Shown one piece after another: positions 32,121 through 43,799 of a stretch of 64,000 bases of DNA (position 1 is the stretch's first letter; each line of letters opens with the position of its first letter). Source of the stretch: Candidula unifasciata (taxonomy: Eukaryota; Mollusca; Gastropoda; Stylommatophora; Geomitridae); NCBI GenBank assembly GCA_905116865.2, contig CAJHNH020002479.1, positions 41,001 to 105,000 of the forward strand, in the 5' to 3' direction. The translations under genes and the position numbers were made by a program. A model generated the notes under the pieces. That model was not told where the DNA came from, did no database searches, and saw only the letters and a program-made list of their open reading frames with translations.

Positions 32121-33700
32121 TGACGACTTGTAGATCCCCGCTGTACTTGCTCCCTGTGAGTTTATTCCTACTGTCAGTTTTTATTTCAACCAGTGAATGA
32201 GTTTAGAGAAAAGTGGTCCCTGCAAGAATGGAAAAATGGAAAACATTATCTGGTGGAACCAGAAGATGATGAGACATGAACTGCAGTTTTGAGATTGCGA
32301 CTTAACAAATGACCTGTATTGCTAAACAATGAAACTTGAAAGAGATTAAATAGAAATTAGATTTATAACTATTGATGTAACAACTGAGAAGAATGACGCT
32401 ACGGAAAGTAGCCAGGGGATCTGGCCGACGCTCAACACGCAAGGGAAAGGCAAGACTGATGTACAATGAGACAGTTACTGGTACCATTGAAATAGGAACT
32501 CTCCGAGTGGTACTGAAGATGGGGACGGAGCGCTATTGGGAGGGTCCCGACTGCTATGATGTCGATAATTAATTTAACAATCTGACAACGCTGGGACACA
32601 TAAACGAGCATTTGACGTGTGTAAAATGACTTCGTCATGGTAAGCAAAAAGGCAAACATGGCGCTTGAAAATATGCACACACAAAAACGGCCCATTTACA
32701 GATTGCGAAGGGTACTCAGGCTATCATCATCATCATCATCATTATCGTTATCATCATGATCATGATCATGATCATCATCATCATGTGCCTTGTCGACTAG
32801 CGTCGGCGATCATGCCTCTACACAATCTGAGATCTCCTGCAGCATGTATCACTGTACGTGTGACTGTCAAGAATCCTATCTCGTTTTCTTCCTATATCCC
32901 TCCTTCCACGTAGGCTATTCCCGGGAGAAGTAAGAATGCACCGTGTGCTTTGCAAATTTGAGAGGTCAAATGCAAGTAGAATTAATTAGTATGTATTCCT
33001 TTGAGCGAGGGACCTTTTTATCGCAACCCCAAACAAATTTTAGTGACACACACCAAAGATGTTTAGAATATTGTAGGGGGAAATAATCATTGTTTGTGAG
33101 CACAATCAAATCAACACTTCTGTTTTCCAAGGAAATGTTTATTTCTTTGGCAGCATATGTTAGAGCTAAAATGTGTAACCTGGTTACTGACAACACAGAT
33201 TTTGAAATATTACAAGAGTCATGACACATCGAAACACTTTAGCTCCACATCGTCTGCAGAGGGCATCCTGAAATAGATCACTACATCTTTAATAAACTTG
33301 CAGTAATAACACGAAACAGTGTACATAATTATTTTGAAGAAAACAACAATTTCTAAACAACACAGCAAATTCGAAGTAAAAAAAAAAAAAAAAAGATAAC
33401 ACAGCATGATATAACGCACACAAACCAGTATGAGTTATGATCGGTTCAGTTACATGCTTGATATTATGTGCAACGTTTGCTATTTAGATTTCAAAATTGT
33501 CTCTCCCCCCTCTTTTCTAATTACTTTCTTTGTGTATTTGTTATATAATATCTTTTCAATGTCATCGTTGTCCATCATTAATACACTCTCTCACTCTTAC
33601 AGCTATGAAACATGCTCACATATACAAGTGTATCCTTTGTAATGTTATTTATGTGTGACAATAATCGTCTATCGTATGGTTTGGATCGTGTCTTCTTTTT
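32121..33700. other. No gene recognised; CAT microsatellite
   Basis: Contains (CAT)n/(GAT)n at 32722-32785 and an A-run at 33379-33394. Short ORFs have no recognisable domain. Confidence 0.4.
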
Positions 33701-33705
33701 CTTTT

Positions 33706-33813
33706 TCTTCTTCTTCTTCTTCTTCTTCTTCTTCTTCTTCTTCTTCTTCTTCTTCTTCTTCTTCTTCTTCTTCTTCTTCTTCTTCTTCTTCTGCTGTTGC
33801 TGCTGCTGCTGCT
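33706..33813 (+). repeat. (TTC)n microsatellite followed by (CTG)n
   Basis: About 28 TTC/CTT units (33706-33791), then CTG units to 33813. The array keeps all frames open and yields poly-Ser, poly-Phe, poly-Glu or poly-Arg artefacts on both strands. Confidence 0.95.
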
Positions 33814-33819
33814 TCCATT

Positions 33820-34515
33820 CCTCCTCCTTCTTTTTCTCCTCCTTCTCTTCCTCCAGTTTTCTTTTGTCGATTTAAAAGAAATATCAAATTTGATGAAACA
33901 ATGTCTGTACTGGAGTTTTTCTTGTTTCTTTTGCTTTTTTAGTTCATTACACAATTAGTTAAGGTGTTGACAATATAGATAATGACGATCATACAGTGCC
34001 ATCTCAGCAAAAGACCTGCTATAAGAACTGCCCAATAGTTTTATCCTGAGTCTTTAGGTATAACAATGAAAGTTTAGGTAAATGTCATTACATTATCTGA
34101 TAATTTGTTTTCTTCACATATTGATGTAGACATTGCCTACGTTGTTAGGCTCATAGTATTAGAGACTAACATGAGTTCTTTGGATGACTTGGCCGACAGT
34201 ATGTCGACCATTGCACTTCTGAAAGGATAAGGAACATACTTAGTATTAAAACAAAAACCATTATGACTGCTTCATGGCTGCCGTCTGAAACACCGACGCT
34301 ATATTGCTCGTCATTAAATTGGTATTCTTTTTCAACAGGAATAATCCCGGAAACCCCACTGAACTGTTTCACCTCTTGGAGGCACCTTGATATTGTAACA
34401 TTCTGTATGCAACGTTGGCTGTTATGTGCTTCCTTATGGTCAGTTACGATTTTATTTATCCCGTCCATGATGCATTCCTTCCATTTCTACTGACAGCCGC
34501 AATCCCCCTGCCACC
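33820..34515. other. No gene recognised
   Basis: A 100-residue minus frame (34468-34166) with a hydrophobic end has no motif I can identify. Confidence 0.4.
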
Positions 34516-34671
34516 AGCATATGTTTCTCAGCATTTGTGTTTGATGTCCAGGTGTCAGATACATCAAAGATTCAACAGTGCACATTAGGACTCACTAGCA
34601 TATGTTTCTCAGCATTTGTGTTTGATGTCCAGGTGTCAGACACACAACAGGTTCAACAGTGCACATTAGGA
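34516..34671 (+). repeat. 81-bp tandem duplication
   Basis: Two copies, period 81 bp, starting at 34516 and 34597. The first 43 bases ('agcatatgtttctcagcatt...') are nearly identical. Divergence is confined to a few positions near the middle (tacatcaaaga / cacacaacagg). Confidence 0.9.
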
Positions 34672-34679
34672 GACATTTA

Positions 34680-35590
34680 TTAACATTTCGAAGTATATAT
34701 TTTGTACAATTTCTAAATCCATCCTAGTTAGATATTTTTTAATCTGCACTGATATATTTTGAATAATTAATATTTCTATTATGCAGAGCAATTTAACCAG
34801 ATTTCTTACTTATTTGTGTTAGCCTGTCACCAAATAAGCAGAGTTAGAGGTAAACTATGATATCTGGTAGCTTTTATTTTTAGTTGTGTTGTTGTTGTGC
34901 CTTAAGTATTTTAACACAAATATTATGATTTTGTTTTTTCTTCGCTTGTGACATATAGTGTTTATTTTACTACTATTATTGTTAATACATCTCCTCCCCT
35001 CGAAGTCGGAGTACATCTGCCAGTGAGGCAGGGAACGGCAAACATATAAGCCAGTAAAACAGATGTACACGCAAAACTCTGGTCCAGGTAAATGCCAAAA
35101 GTGCAAATAGACGAACTACCGGGATCTTTCGCCGGAATTCAGAGCCGGTGAACGAAAAGAAAACATCTCCTTGTCTAGAGTAGGTACTCATTGGTCCATG
35201 TTAATATTTCGTATACGTCCTCATGGTGAGGAATGGATCACAGTGTCGCCCAGCAAACAGCTCTGCCCAGACTGATAAATACTTTTGACCTCGGTGCGGG
35301 GAATGGATAGATAGTGAAACAATACAAATGAAACACAAATGAATACAGTGAGGTAAAAATAATGGGTGAGGTTTTATTTCAAAGGTGAATAGACACTGCT
35401 TGCAAAAGACAACTTCGCGTATACCGTCACAATAGCCACTATGAGAATGGAGGTGGAGTCAGCAATGGCAGCTTTCGAGCAAGACAGCCCAACATGGTTC
35501 AGTTGTAACAGATTCACAGTGCATACTTCGGAAAATAGCCAGAGACGTCCTACGCATAGAGGGACTTGCATGGTGTGATAAGACTCAGAT
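34680..35590. other. No gene recognised
   Basis: AT-rich on the left. No ORF or repeat signature I can name. Confidence 0.4.
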
Positions 35591-35594
35591 CCGG

Positions 35595-35760
35595 GTTAAA
35601 TTATGTATATATAGTGTTTAGGTATTCGGGTAGGAAGGGTAACGAGCAGCCTGATAGACTGTCTTTTGTTCCCAGATATTTGAATTTATTGACTTGGTTA
35701 AGTCTTTTCCTTTCAGTTGAGATTGTAATGAGGGGATATTTTCACTCTGATTAGGAGCGT
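35595..35760 (-). mobile_element. Possible LINE thumb fragment, with a related copy at 35965-36065
   Basis: Minus-strand translation gives 'LKGKDLTKSINSNIWEQK', resembling the '..L..VNKFKYLG' block after LINE RT domains with small shifts. A diverged copy of the same DNA occurs at 35965-36065 ('cttggttaaggacttttcct'). Only a short match supports this. Confidence 0.35.
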
Positions 35761-35761
35761 T

Positions 35762-35777
35762 GGGGGGGGGGGGGGGG
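35762..35777 (+). repeat. 16-G run
   Basis: Homopolymer run with further G-blocks to its right (35780-35785). Confidence 0.9.
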
Positions 35778-36069
35778 AAGGGGGGACAGCCCAAGGTTAC
35801 CCAAAATACCGAGATATTCCAGATACTCGGATTAAACGAGGTTTTCAAGACAGGTGATGACCATTTTATCATTTTAACACCATGACGTGACCACAGGTTT
35901 GGCGTGAACCTATAAAGGACCACCACGTGTTGCTCACAATTTTACCCGTCTGTATAAAATAAGACTCCAGTCTGTTCAAGCTAGTATATTTGAACTGTCA
36001 CTTGGTTAAGGACTTTTCCTTTGAGTTGAGAATATCAACGTGAGATATTTTGATGTGAAAGGGAAAACC

Positions 36070-36465
36070 AGACGACGACGTGTGAAGCCAAAGCCCAGGG
36101 TTAGTCTGTAAAATGTCAAGGATATGAACCAGATACATCTTAAGCTCTGGTCAGTGATTGCGTGAGGAACCAGCATGTTGAAGTCTACGTGATGTGGTGA
36201 GTGAAACCTGTTTACTAGGACACGGACTGGACAACCATGTCAGTGTTAAGATGTCAATAAACAGATATATCGTACTTAAGTCGTTGTCGGCTTGTTTCAG
36301 TTATGTCAACGTAGAATGTGTGCTAGGAGCATTCACTACACATATCCTCCTCTAGACAACCAGTTAGCGTTCATAGAAGCACAGCTTATTGCAAAGCAGC
36401 TTATTGCAAAGCAGCTTATTGCAGAAATATCGCTGTATGGTGCTATCTTCTTTTTGGACATTACC
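36070..36465. other. No gene recognised; small triplication
   Basis: A 15-bp unit 'cttattgcaaagcag' is repeated about three times at 36384-36422. 'tcaataaacag' near 36250 resembles an LTR polyadenylation signal, but no LTR ends were found. Confidence 0.4.
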
Positions 36466-36469
36466 ATTT

Positions 36470-36885
36470 CTTCCGTTTTCTAAATATTCAAGAAAGACCC
36501 TTTCTTGGGACTCTTCATCCCCACAATATCCAGCAGCTGTAAATCAGTTACATTTTCAGCTATCAAAACTATATCGTCTGCATAAAGCAAATTGTTTATA
36601 TTGTATCCTTCAATTCTTATTCCTGCGTTCTCTTTAATTTCCCTGAACATTATTTTACTATATAAAGATAAAAAGTCTGGGGATAAGCACATCCGTGTCT
36701 TACTCCTTGCTTTATCCGTTCAAAAGTACGCAATCTGTTTCCCACTTTAATTGCTGCTACTTGGTTCCAGTTAATGTTTTTATTATTCTGAGATCTTTCC
36801 TGTCTACATTGCTGTCTTCCAACATTTGTATCATCTCCTCATGTTTAACTTTGTGAAATGCTGTGGTATAATTTGTTTACAGTAT
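36470..36885 (-). pseudogene. RTE-like LINE reverse transcriptase palm fragment
   Basis: Minus frame 36692-36480 contains 'LLYADDIVLIAENVTDLQ' with the catalytic YADD, and '..MFREIKENAGIRIEGYNI'. Upstream to about 36885, in shifted frames, are 'NYTTAFHKVKHEEMIQMLED' (motif A region) and 'DLRIIKTLTG'. It is a palm-domain fragment without endonuclease or C-terminus. Confidence 0.75.
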
Positions 36886-36889
36886 CCCC

Positions 36890-37860
36890 ACTAAATTGAG
36901 CCTTTACCTTGCCTCGTGAGCCTTGTAGTGTTTTACTTGTAAAAAAAAAAGTAAAAATAAGTATAGATGCTAAATGAAATGCAAACACTCTCTCATAAAC
37001 GGATAAGAGCATTCGAGATTTCATTCAATATAGATAACTCGTGGATTTGAATACCCCATGGTGTCTGTAACATCCTGTGGCTACAATCGTGGTGGTCAGT
37101 TTTATTTATCAGATTTTTAAACTAAATCTTATATTGATGGACTCCCTAATTCACTATGCCTAATTAAACCAACATATTTTGGTTTTTCGAGAAAATCGAA
37201 CAAAACAGCATCTTTTCTAGAACACAATCAGAAATGATCTAATGTACATTAGGAGTCTATGGTTCAATCTACTTCAGTTTAGTTTGATATGCTACTCTTT
37301 TTTTTTTTTTCAATTAGATTTTTTGCTGTTGATATCTTAAAATGTGCCGTGTAGCACTTACTATGATCACACAAGTCATTGGTTGTTATCTTTAGTGTCT
37401 TATAACGGTCGGCGATCCTTATCGGGAATATATATGTTAATAGGCGTATGCAAACGCCGGAAATAGTATACTAAGTGGGGAGGATGGGGGTGAAGTACCA
37501 TTTTTCACGCCGTAGGCACATCTTGCTAAATGCGTGCGGTATAGACCACCTGGCACTCGATAGGTGATGCAGTCAACATTACGCAGACTGCCTGTAACCT
37601 CACAGGGCAATTGTTAATGCTTGCTCAGATTATTAGACAATGACCTGTTCCTGTCTTGATACAGTATGATAGGCATGCGTTTCAGGAGGCAAGGATAAAC
37701 TTGTAGGAGGTAAACGTCAGTCCCTAGGGACCTTGGAGATATCCGCTGGTGTTTGGAACAACGTCGACTATGACTCATCTAATTCCTTATGCAGGAGTGG
37801 CAGTCCCTGACACATAGTCTATATAATACTGTGGCTGGTTTTCTCTAAGAATTCACTCCA
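36890..37860. other. No gene recognised
   Basis: AT-rich left half and a more GC-balanced right half (37440-37860). No ORF, target duplication or tandem repeat seen. Confidence 0.4.
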
Positions 37861-37864
37861 TAAC

Positions 37865-38560
37865 CTGCTGCGTTAGTTCTCTTGCAAATAGCGACGGTCG
37901 GTCTTCTGCTGGTCTCTCCAAATGTATGTGTTAATGTTCCTATCTTTCAGGTCACTTTTGTATATGCGTAGACGTGGCTTTCCAGCAGATCTTTCCTCTG
38001 TATTCAGTTCAACATACAAGAAGGAGATCGTTTGAGATGTGGGAGACATATCCAAGCCAGCGCAGGCATCTTTGCTTTATTAGAAAGTGGATTGTTAGTA
38101 TTCTAAATTTTGTAGCTGGGAACAAAGACTTGCCGTGATATAGCAAGACTTCATCTCATACAGCGCATAAGGAAGGTATTTAGCCTTTCTTTGTTCTTTT
38201 TTTTTTTTTTTTTTTTTTTTGAGGAGCATATAAAATCCAAGTGTCAAAGATGTGATTCATCGTACGCCGGCTTAAGAAACTTTTTTTTCGGTCTTCCTTA
38301 TTTTTATAGTGTTATTATGCTCGAATTTCGCGAGCCTCTAATTGTTCTGGACAACACTGAAGGGCAATTGTGTGCAAGTCAGGATGGTAGCTTGCTCTTT
38401 TCAGAATCTCCACTGGGATATCATGCTCTCCTGGGTCTTTAATCCAGGGGACTTCATCCAGTTTTTCACTAGTTTCTGTAATGAAGGTCTCCATGTCTTG
38501 TTCCAACCTTGCGACCAGACATTCAATTAGGTTTGAAGCATCTGAGCTCATATAGGTGCT
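37865..38560 (-). mobile_element. Family B LINE with internal deletion
   Basis: On the minus strand, 38551-38315 carries an RT-entry block ('DPGEHDIPVEILKRA', then 'LHTIALQC'). 38055-37873 carries the C-terminal block 'LNTEERSAGKPRLRIYKSDL' of the 'YGEL..G.R..G.P.LR.KD..K' type. Everything between (RT core and thumb) is missing, replaced by about 180 bp including a T-run (38198-38220). The two ends in correct order suggest one copy with a deletion of over 1 kb. Confidence 0.65.
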
Positions 38561-38859
38561 TGCAGGCTTGTAGGTTTGTTCAAACCTTTCAAACGGATGA
38601 ATGGCACATTAATTATATACTGCACAATATATCTATATATTAGGTTGCATACTATACAGTTTGTTAAATTTCTAGCATATTTATTCATACATTTTAAACA
38701 AAACTGTTAGATGAAATTACATTTGGGTTGGTCTTCTTTTCATCTTTATTGACCACAATGAGGTATCGGGAGCAATCTTTTGCCTCGTCCAGTCATTCAC
38801 TCATTAACATAATTTGGAAATCTAAAAACCCCGTTTCTTCTCCTATGGATACTAAGTGC

Positions 38860-39640
38860 AGTCACTATCGATTATAATTGAAGTGTAATTCTTGAAAGCA
38901 CATCCACTTTTCTCTGCTTACTTTACCGTTACACGCGTAGACATTAACCAGTATGAAAGACCGTTTCACACGTATTGTAACAGCCTATAACTGGAGGCTG
39001 GTATTTTGCCATTTACACATGTCAGCTTCATGGGCATCGCGATTATCTCTGACTAGAATAGCCTGTCCCCGTGCAGCTTGTTCTGAAACGTATGAAATCC
39101 TGTGAGTTTTAGTGTATTGCCACCTAAGAGTGTTTCTTGCGGAGCAACTACGTCAGCACTATATACTAATTTCCCCACCCGGCTCTCTAGTGTAGTTGGC
39201 TAAACCGGATTGCGCGGTGAGTGGGCGACGAACTCCTTGTGGTGCGGGTTCACTCCCGGGGTTAGGCAGAAAAGCCACATTTCTCCCAGATTTACGGTAT
39301 TTACAATAGAATCAAGGCCGAAAGGTTGCGATATTTATAATACCAAGTCTAAGGGTTAACACATCTTGACTTCTGGATACTAAAACAAAACAAACAACTA
39401 ATCTCTCCAGGATAAGTCGTCTTTGTTTGACACTAGCATAATTCCAGTAAAGAATTCGAACATTCTTTCGACCTATCCTTTCCCATGTCAGTAGTTATTT
39501 TTTGGTCCTAGCACGTTTTACTTTCTGATTATTTATGGGGCTCGATGTGTTTTCCGCGCTTCCTCCTTTTAATGTGTGCATCATTATTACGTATCTGTGG
39601 AGCAAGTGAAGAGGATCTCAGCTCAAACTCAAGTACTCAG
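38860..39640 (-). mobile_element. Possible LINE endonuclease remnant interrupted by a SINE
   Basis: Minus-strand translation right of the SINE (39640-39410) gives an 'FEFFTGIMLVSNKDD'-like start. Left of it (39177-39080) comes 'DVVAPQETLLGG..LKLTGF', resembling the 'D.VALQETLL' motif of LINE endonucleases. The two halves would be adjacent without the SINE at 39178-39396. Stops are numerous and the rest of the domain is hard to follow. Confidence 0.4.
39178..39396 (+). mobile_element. tRNA-derived SINE, family 2 (copy 1)
   Basis: tRNA-like head with A-box-like 'TAGTTGGCTAAA' and B box 'GGTTCACTCCC' (39249-39259). It is followed by a body shared with 40762-40978 and an A-rich tail. It is flanked by an imperfect 13-bp duplication (ACTAATTTCCCCA at 39165-39177; ACTAATCTCTCCA at 39397-39409). 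The divergence of the duplication suggests an old insertion. Confidence 0.85.
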
Positions 39641-39784
39641 TCGCGTAAGCGAGAATATTACATACGAAATATGATCCTGTGTACTAGTACCGGATTGATT
39701 GAATTGAGAAAGTGAAATAATTTTTTGATCCATGTGAGGTAGGCCAGAAATATCGGTTGTCGGGCATATTTATTGGCAGCCTGC

Positions 39785-40300
39785 TATATGCTGACGATAT
39801 GGTTTTGATATCTGAGTGTGAACACGGTTTCAAGAAATGATGCACATAACTGTAGCGGCGGGTGAATCCAAGGGCCTTGGTTTGGGCAACATAAAAACAG
39901 AACTAATGATAATTGCAACAAAAACTTACCCACCAAAATGCAACATCAAAGTAAATGGGACAAACCTCAAGCAATTTTATGTGTTTGAGTACTTGGACAC
40001 CCGCACATCAGATGGATGATGTATTAAAGAAATTAAAAAAAAATAATAGCTCACGCAGATCAGCATTGTAGAAAATAAAGAATATTGTATACAATCTTTC
40101 TTTGACTATTGAGACAAGAAAGATAATTCTTAAAAGTTATATATAAATCCTATACTGATACATGGAAGTGAATCATAGACAGTTGGTAGATCAGTGAACA
40201 CTTTTTTGGAAGCCACAGATTTGCTGATTTGTAGACGAATGATAAAAATACACTTCGCTTCGCCAGTTTTCCCTTGTAAATTTAATAAAGATGCTTACCA
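39785..40300 (+). pseudogene. LINE RT C-terminal and thumb fragment
   Basis: + strand: 'LLYADDMVLISECEHGF' near 39785-39835 (catalytic YADD), then the frame 39837-40019 with 'ESKGLGLGNIKTELMIIATK' and 'VFEYLDTRTSDG'. After stops, 'IHGSES*TVGRSVNTFLEA' and 'ICRRMIKIH' appear near 40160-40250. These are successive RTE-like RT-end and thumb blocks; the asterisk is a stop where a Trp is expected. Confidence 0.7.
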
Positions 40301-40750
40301 TACACTGTCAATAGAAATATTAATTGAAGAATTGGATTTAAACCTTAGGCATTATGTTGGAATGTATTTAATAATAGTACCATCTATGTGCATTCGATTA
40401 TGTTAATGAGTATGTAGTGTGTATGTATGTATGTTTGTATGTGCACTTACTGACAATACTATCAGGCTGGTTAAGTCACTCGATGAAAAAAAAAGGGGCA
40501 GAAAAGCTCGAATGGAATACACACAATATCATTTTCTATTAGGTCATTATCACATTAGGAACAGTATGTACAGAGTGGTGCAACGGAATGGAAGAATTAT
40601 AGGCACAACAACTGATGGATGAAAAGGCTAAACTAATCGATGCAGTCGTGTGTACCGGCGGTTCTGTTAATCGGGATGTCAGATCTGGTTAAGGATTGTT
40701 CAGTTAGAGTGAAGTGAACGATCGGAGCTGAAGAGAATTCTGCATTTTAA
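40301..40750. other. No gene recognised
   Basis: Short TATG repeat near 40420-40440. No ORF of note. Confidence 0.4.
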
Positions 40751-40761
40751 CAACATTTTCA

Positions 40762-40978
40762 GCCCGGCTCTCTAGCGTAGTTGGCTAAAGCGGACTGCGC
40801 GGTGATCGGGTGACGAACTCCTTGTGGTCTAAGTTCACTCCCGGGCGTAGGCAGAAAAGCCACATTTTCTCCCAGATTTACGGTACCTATCATGGAATCA
40901 AGGCTGAAGGGTTGCGATATTCATAGTATCAAGCCAAAGGGTTAACAACTCATGGCTTCTGGATATAAAAAAAAAACC
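40762..40978 (+). mobile_element. tRNA-derived SINE, family 2 (copy 2)
   Basis: A 217-bp copy of the element at 39178-39396, starting 'gcccggctctctagcgtagt' and ending in an A-run. It is flanked by the perfect 11-bp duplication CAACATTTTCA (40751-40761 and 40979-40989). The intact duplication fixes both ends. Confidence 0.9.
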
Positions 40979-41009
40979 CAACATTTTCAAGCGTGAGGAT
41001 GGAGGGGGA

Positions 41010-41295
41010 GGCAGTCAGTGCAGCTGTAAACTGGACAGCAGAAAACAGAGTAACTAGGGAAATTATAATGCCTGATTCTTAGCCGGTAATGTGGAAGGTA
41101 CAAGATGGACAAATGTGGCATGAGTAGTTACAATGCATCAGCACGTCAACAAAGCAGAGACTCAAGTGAGTATGTCATCTGGGAGATGCAGGAGTGCAGG
41201 GAAACGAAAGAGCGGATTTTCTGGCTGCAAAAATAATACCTACAGGACCACTCGTACTAGATAAAGGACACATTCTAAAGAATGTATGTATGTAT
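41010..41295 (+). mobile_element. RNase H end fragment of a LINE (family D/E type)
   Basis: + strand translation near 41180-41280 reads 'CHLGDAGVQGNERADFLAAK', then 'LVLDKGHILKN'. This is the last RNase H catalytic block with an intact GNERAD, followed by the usual 'D...IL' segment. It is preceded by 'VQDGQMWHE'-like remnants. Everything else is lost. Confidence 0.6.
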
Positions 41296-41299
41296 GTAC

Positions 41300-41865
41300 G
41301 CATCTATGTTTAAGGGACAGATGAAAAAAAAATCATCAGAAAAATCAACATTTTTTTAAAGAAATAGAACCATCGTCATCAAAACTTGCAGAAAACAATA
41401 CCATCCGTTCTAAATATAGAAACGACAGTCAACTCTATGTTAAGGCATGTATTTTTTGGTTTATAAATGAAAGCTAATATCAGTGTTGTGGTAATGCTAG
41501 TTTCTTCTTTTTAAAAGGTAAAAGGTAAAGTCTAGTGGGAGGCACCATGTACCCAGCTATTTGATCAAACAAACTAAATGCCCTGTTCATGCTTTGTTTT
41601 GTAACGAGGGGGAGGGGGTGGGTGGTGGATAGGGGGTAATGAACGAACTTTCTTAAAGTGCGTGTGTTAACTGAATGTAAGATTTCCATCAATGATCCAA
41701 CCTAATTATTTTGCCTCAACTATACTTCCAACGAAGGTGTTATGGATGTAGATTTATAATGCTTATAATTGTCTGGTTAAAAAAAAAAAATTGTTTTAAT
41801 AATGATAATGTTCATGTTTTTCGCATTGTATAGACGAAGCCAGCAAATTACAAAGATGAGCACGT
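41300..41865. other. No gene recognised
   Basis: Contains a G-rich patch at 41608-41637. No coding signature. Confidence 0.4.
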
Positions 41866-41869
41866 GTTG

Positions 41870-42060
41870 ATTTTACTGAACGAACGAATGAAGAAGCAAA
41901 CCTTTTTTTTCCCCAAAGGGTCATAGATTTGGGCACGTAGACCCATCTAATCACTCATCCTCCATACAGCAATTGTATTTTATGAATAAAGCATGTTATG
42001 TTCATAAAACAAAAGTCAAAATGAGTATCATGGATAAAACACAAAAGCATAGATGGTAAA
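41870..42060. repeat. Interspersed repeat, second copy of 19530-19690
   Basis: Same block order as at 19530 ('cgaacgaa', 'caaagggt', 'cagcaattgtattt', 'aagcatgttat', 'catagatggtaaa'), again followed by a CA/CTCA-rich stretch. Same orientation in both places. Confidence 0.7.
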
Positions 42061-42249
42061 TGCATGCGCACTCGCACAAACGCCGACTCACGCATTCACT
42101 CACTACCCACTTATACACGTACATACACTCATTGTGTATTTATTTCGCTAATTATGAGGCTTGGAACATTAGCTTTAAATTTCTATTGCCCAAAGAGCGC
42201 CATAAAAATGCCGCCTTTTAAAGTTGATGGCATCATCAATCTCTGAACA

Positions 42250-42590
42250 CCAGTCACATTGTCTACAGGTGCCTGAAGCTCCTAAGCCGTCTCTTGCCTA
42301 TCACTTCCTGAATCTTGCTTGTATACATATTCTTCTTGGCGTTCGCCAGCTGTAAACTATGGCTGAAAGTTTTGGTTGTTCATCAACTTCTGGACTGCAG
42401 TCCTGTTCCAGAAGCTGAGTTTTTCCTGCGCATTTGTTTTACAGATCTGACTCATTTGTATGCAGACTGCTGGTTCCTTGCCTCTCAAGCAGATGAACTC
42501 CGACCCTGAAGGAAGCTCCCTATTAGTCGACTCTTACGACATGCTTTTAGGTAGGCAGTTTTCATTATAAGAGGGCCCCAGAACCCACAC
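42250..42590 (-). repeat. Leader-like repeat of family A type
   Basis: Shares the 'cttacgacatgc' motif and flanking blocks with the family A 5' leader (about 2215-2290) and with 59757-59960 ('cgcatttgttttacagat', 'tttgtatgcagac'). A separated LINE 5' UTR or an independent short element are both possible. Confidence 0.5.
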
Positions 42591-42649
42591 GGAAAGTATA
42601 CATATTGAAGAGCCCTTGTGGAATTACAGATCTCTAGCAAAGACTGGGG

Positions 42650-43190
42650 CGATATCACATGGTTCTGAGGTCCACATTACATAGGCGAATGGCAACCATA
42701 TGTAAAGGAAGGATAGCTGCTATGGAGTTCAGCAGCCAGGAACATACCTCTATTCTCTATAAGCGCAGATATCTGAATATCATATCTGACTCTGTAGGCA
42801 TCATCGATATCAAGTGCAGACACTACAATGTCCTGTCTATTCTGGAACTCCTCATAAACATCAAAATCAAACGTAGCTGAATTTGACTTAGGTATCTTTC
42901 TTTGGCAGGTAACTACAAACACTCTTTAGCAATGGCTCTTACCTTTCCAAAAACACTTTTAGTTTCTCAGCAATAATCTTCTCTAGTACTTTGACACCCT
43001 CCCCCACTCCCAAAGTGAAGGTGATATTCCTGAAACAGCTGAATTTTGGAATTTTCTTTGCCTTGCTTTGGAAGCTGGATTTGGTAGCTGTGTACCCAGT
43101 CCAGGGGTACTGATCCTGTTCTGATGCTCTCACTGAAGTGATAAAGTGTGTGTATGCATAACAACAGATGGAAAGGAGAGGGTTAGATCT
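42650..43190 (-). mobile_element. Jockey-like LINE (family D) RT fragment
   Basis: Minus frame 43256-42939 includes '..KIPKFSCFRNITFTLGVG', then 'VKVLEKIIAEKLKVFLER'. This is the RT block 'NFR.I.LTS...KVLEKI+A.+L..FLE', also seen at 58990-59040. The remainder to 42650 is shifted. No catalytic box is visible. Confidence 0.65.
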
Positions 43191-43195
43191 TTCTT

Positions 43196-43215
43196 TTTTT
43201 TTTTTTTTTTTTTTT
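43196..43215 (+). repeat. T-run
   Basis: About 20 Ts. It could be the antisense poly-A of a nearby retroelement. Confidence 0.8.
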
Positions 43216-43219
43216 GATG

Positions 43220-43795
43220 GCTTATGACTATTAAATCGTAATCTATCATCATACAAAATGATGTACTGCGTCAGAGTTTGTCAGATGATAAGAAACGGCA
43301 TCAACGATACAGACGATAACAATATGACTGACAATTTAATCTAAACACGTAGCTCGACGTAGCGATAATGATACACACCTCCCAAAAGACCTTTAAAAAG
43401 ACACATTCATAATTGTTAGGTTACACTATGACATTGTTCGTGTTTTCATGCTGGCATTCCGACCTGCATATTGTCTATAGTAACAGAAATAGTGGAAGGT
43501 TTGTGACATTCCACTATCGCTTTTGGTTGAACCAAAACTGTTTGATAGTTACCACCTCACGCTCTCTTCTGCGCATGAGAAGCCTATTACCAGAGATTTC
43601 TTCCAATTCTTCAGCCAGTCCCAATGCTCCTTTGTGACAAGAGAGCCCACATCGGCATAAACATTTACTCAATTCTAGATGGTGTCCCCAATTCTATCTG
43701 TATACCTTGAACCCCATATTGCACCATGATTACATTGGCTAAAGTCAAGTCCACATGTTTCACTTCTTTCTTCACTAGCAGACCTTGTCCAGGTC
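43220..43795. other. No gene firmly recognised
   Basis: Minus-strand translation near 43790-43500 has weak endonuclease-like stretches ('VQYGVQGIQIELGTPS'), too short to call. Confidence 0.35.
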
Positions 43796-43799
43796 TATC

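Noticed and set aside
33612..33954. Overlapping ORFs of poly-Phe, poly-Ser, poly-Glu and poly-Arg on both strands
   Set aside because: They are translations of the TTC microsatellite in different frames, not genes.
35870..36300. Solo LTR (TATA-like at 35954, AATAAA-like at 36250)
   Set aside because: I found neither TG...CA ends nor a flanking duplication.
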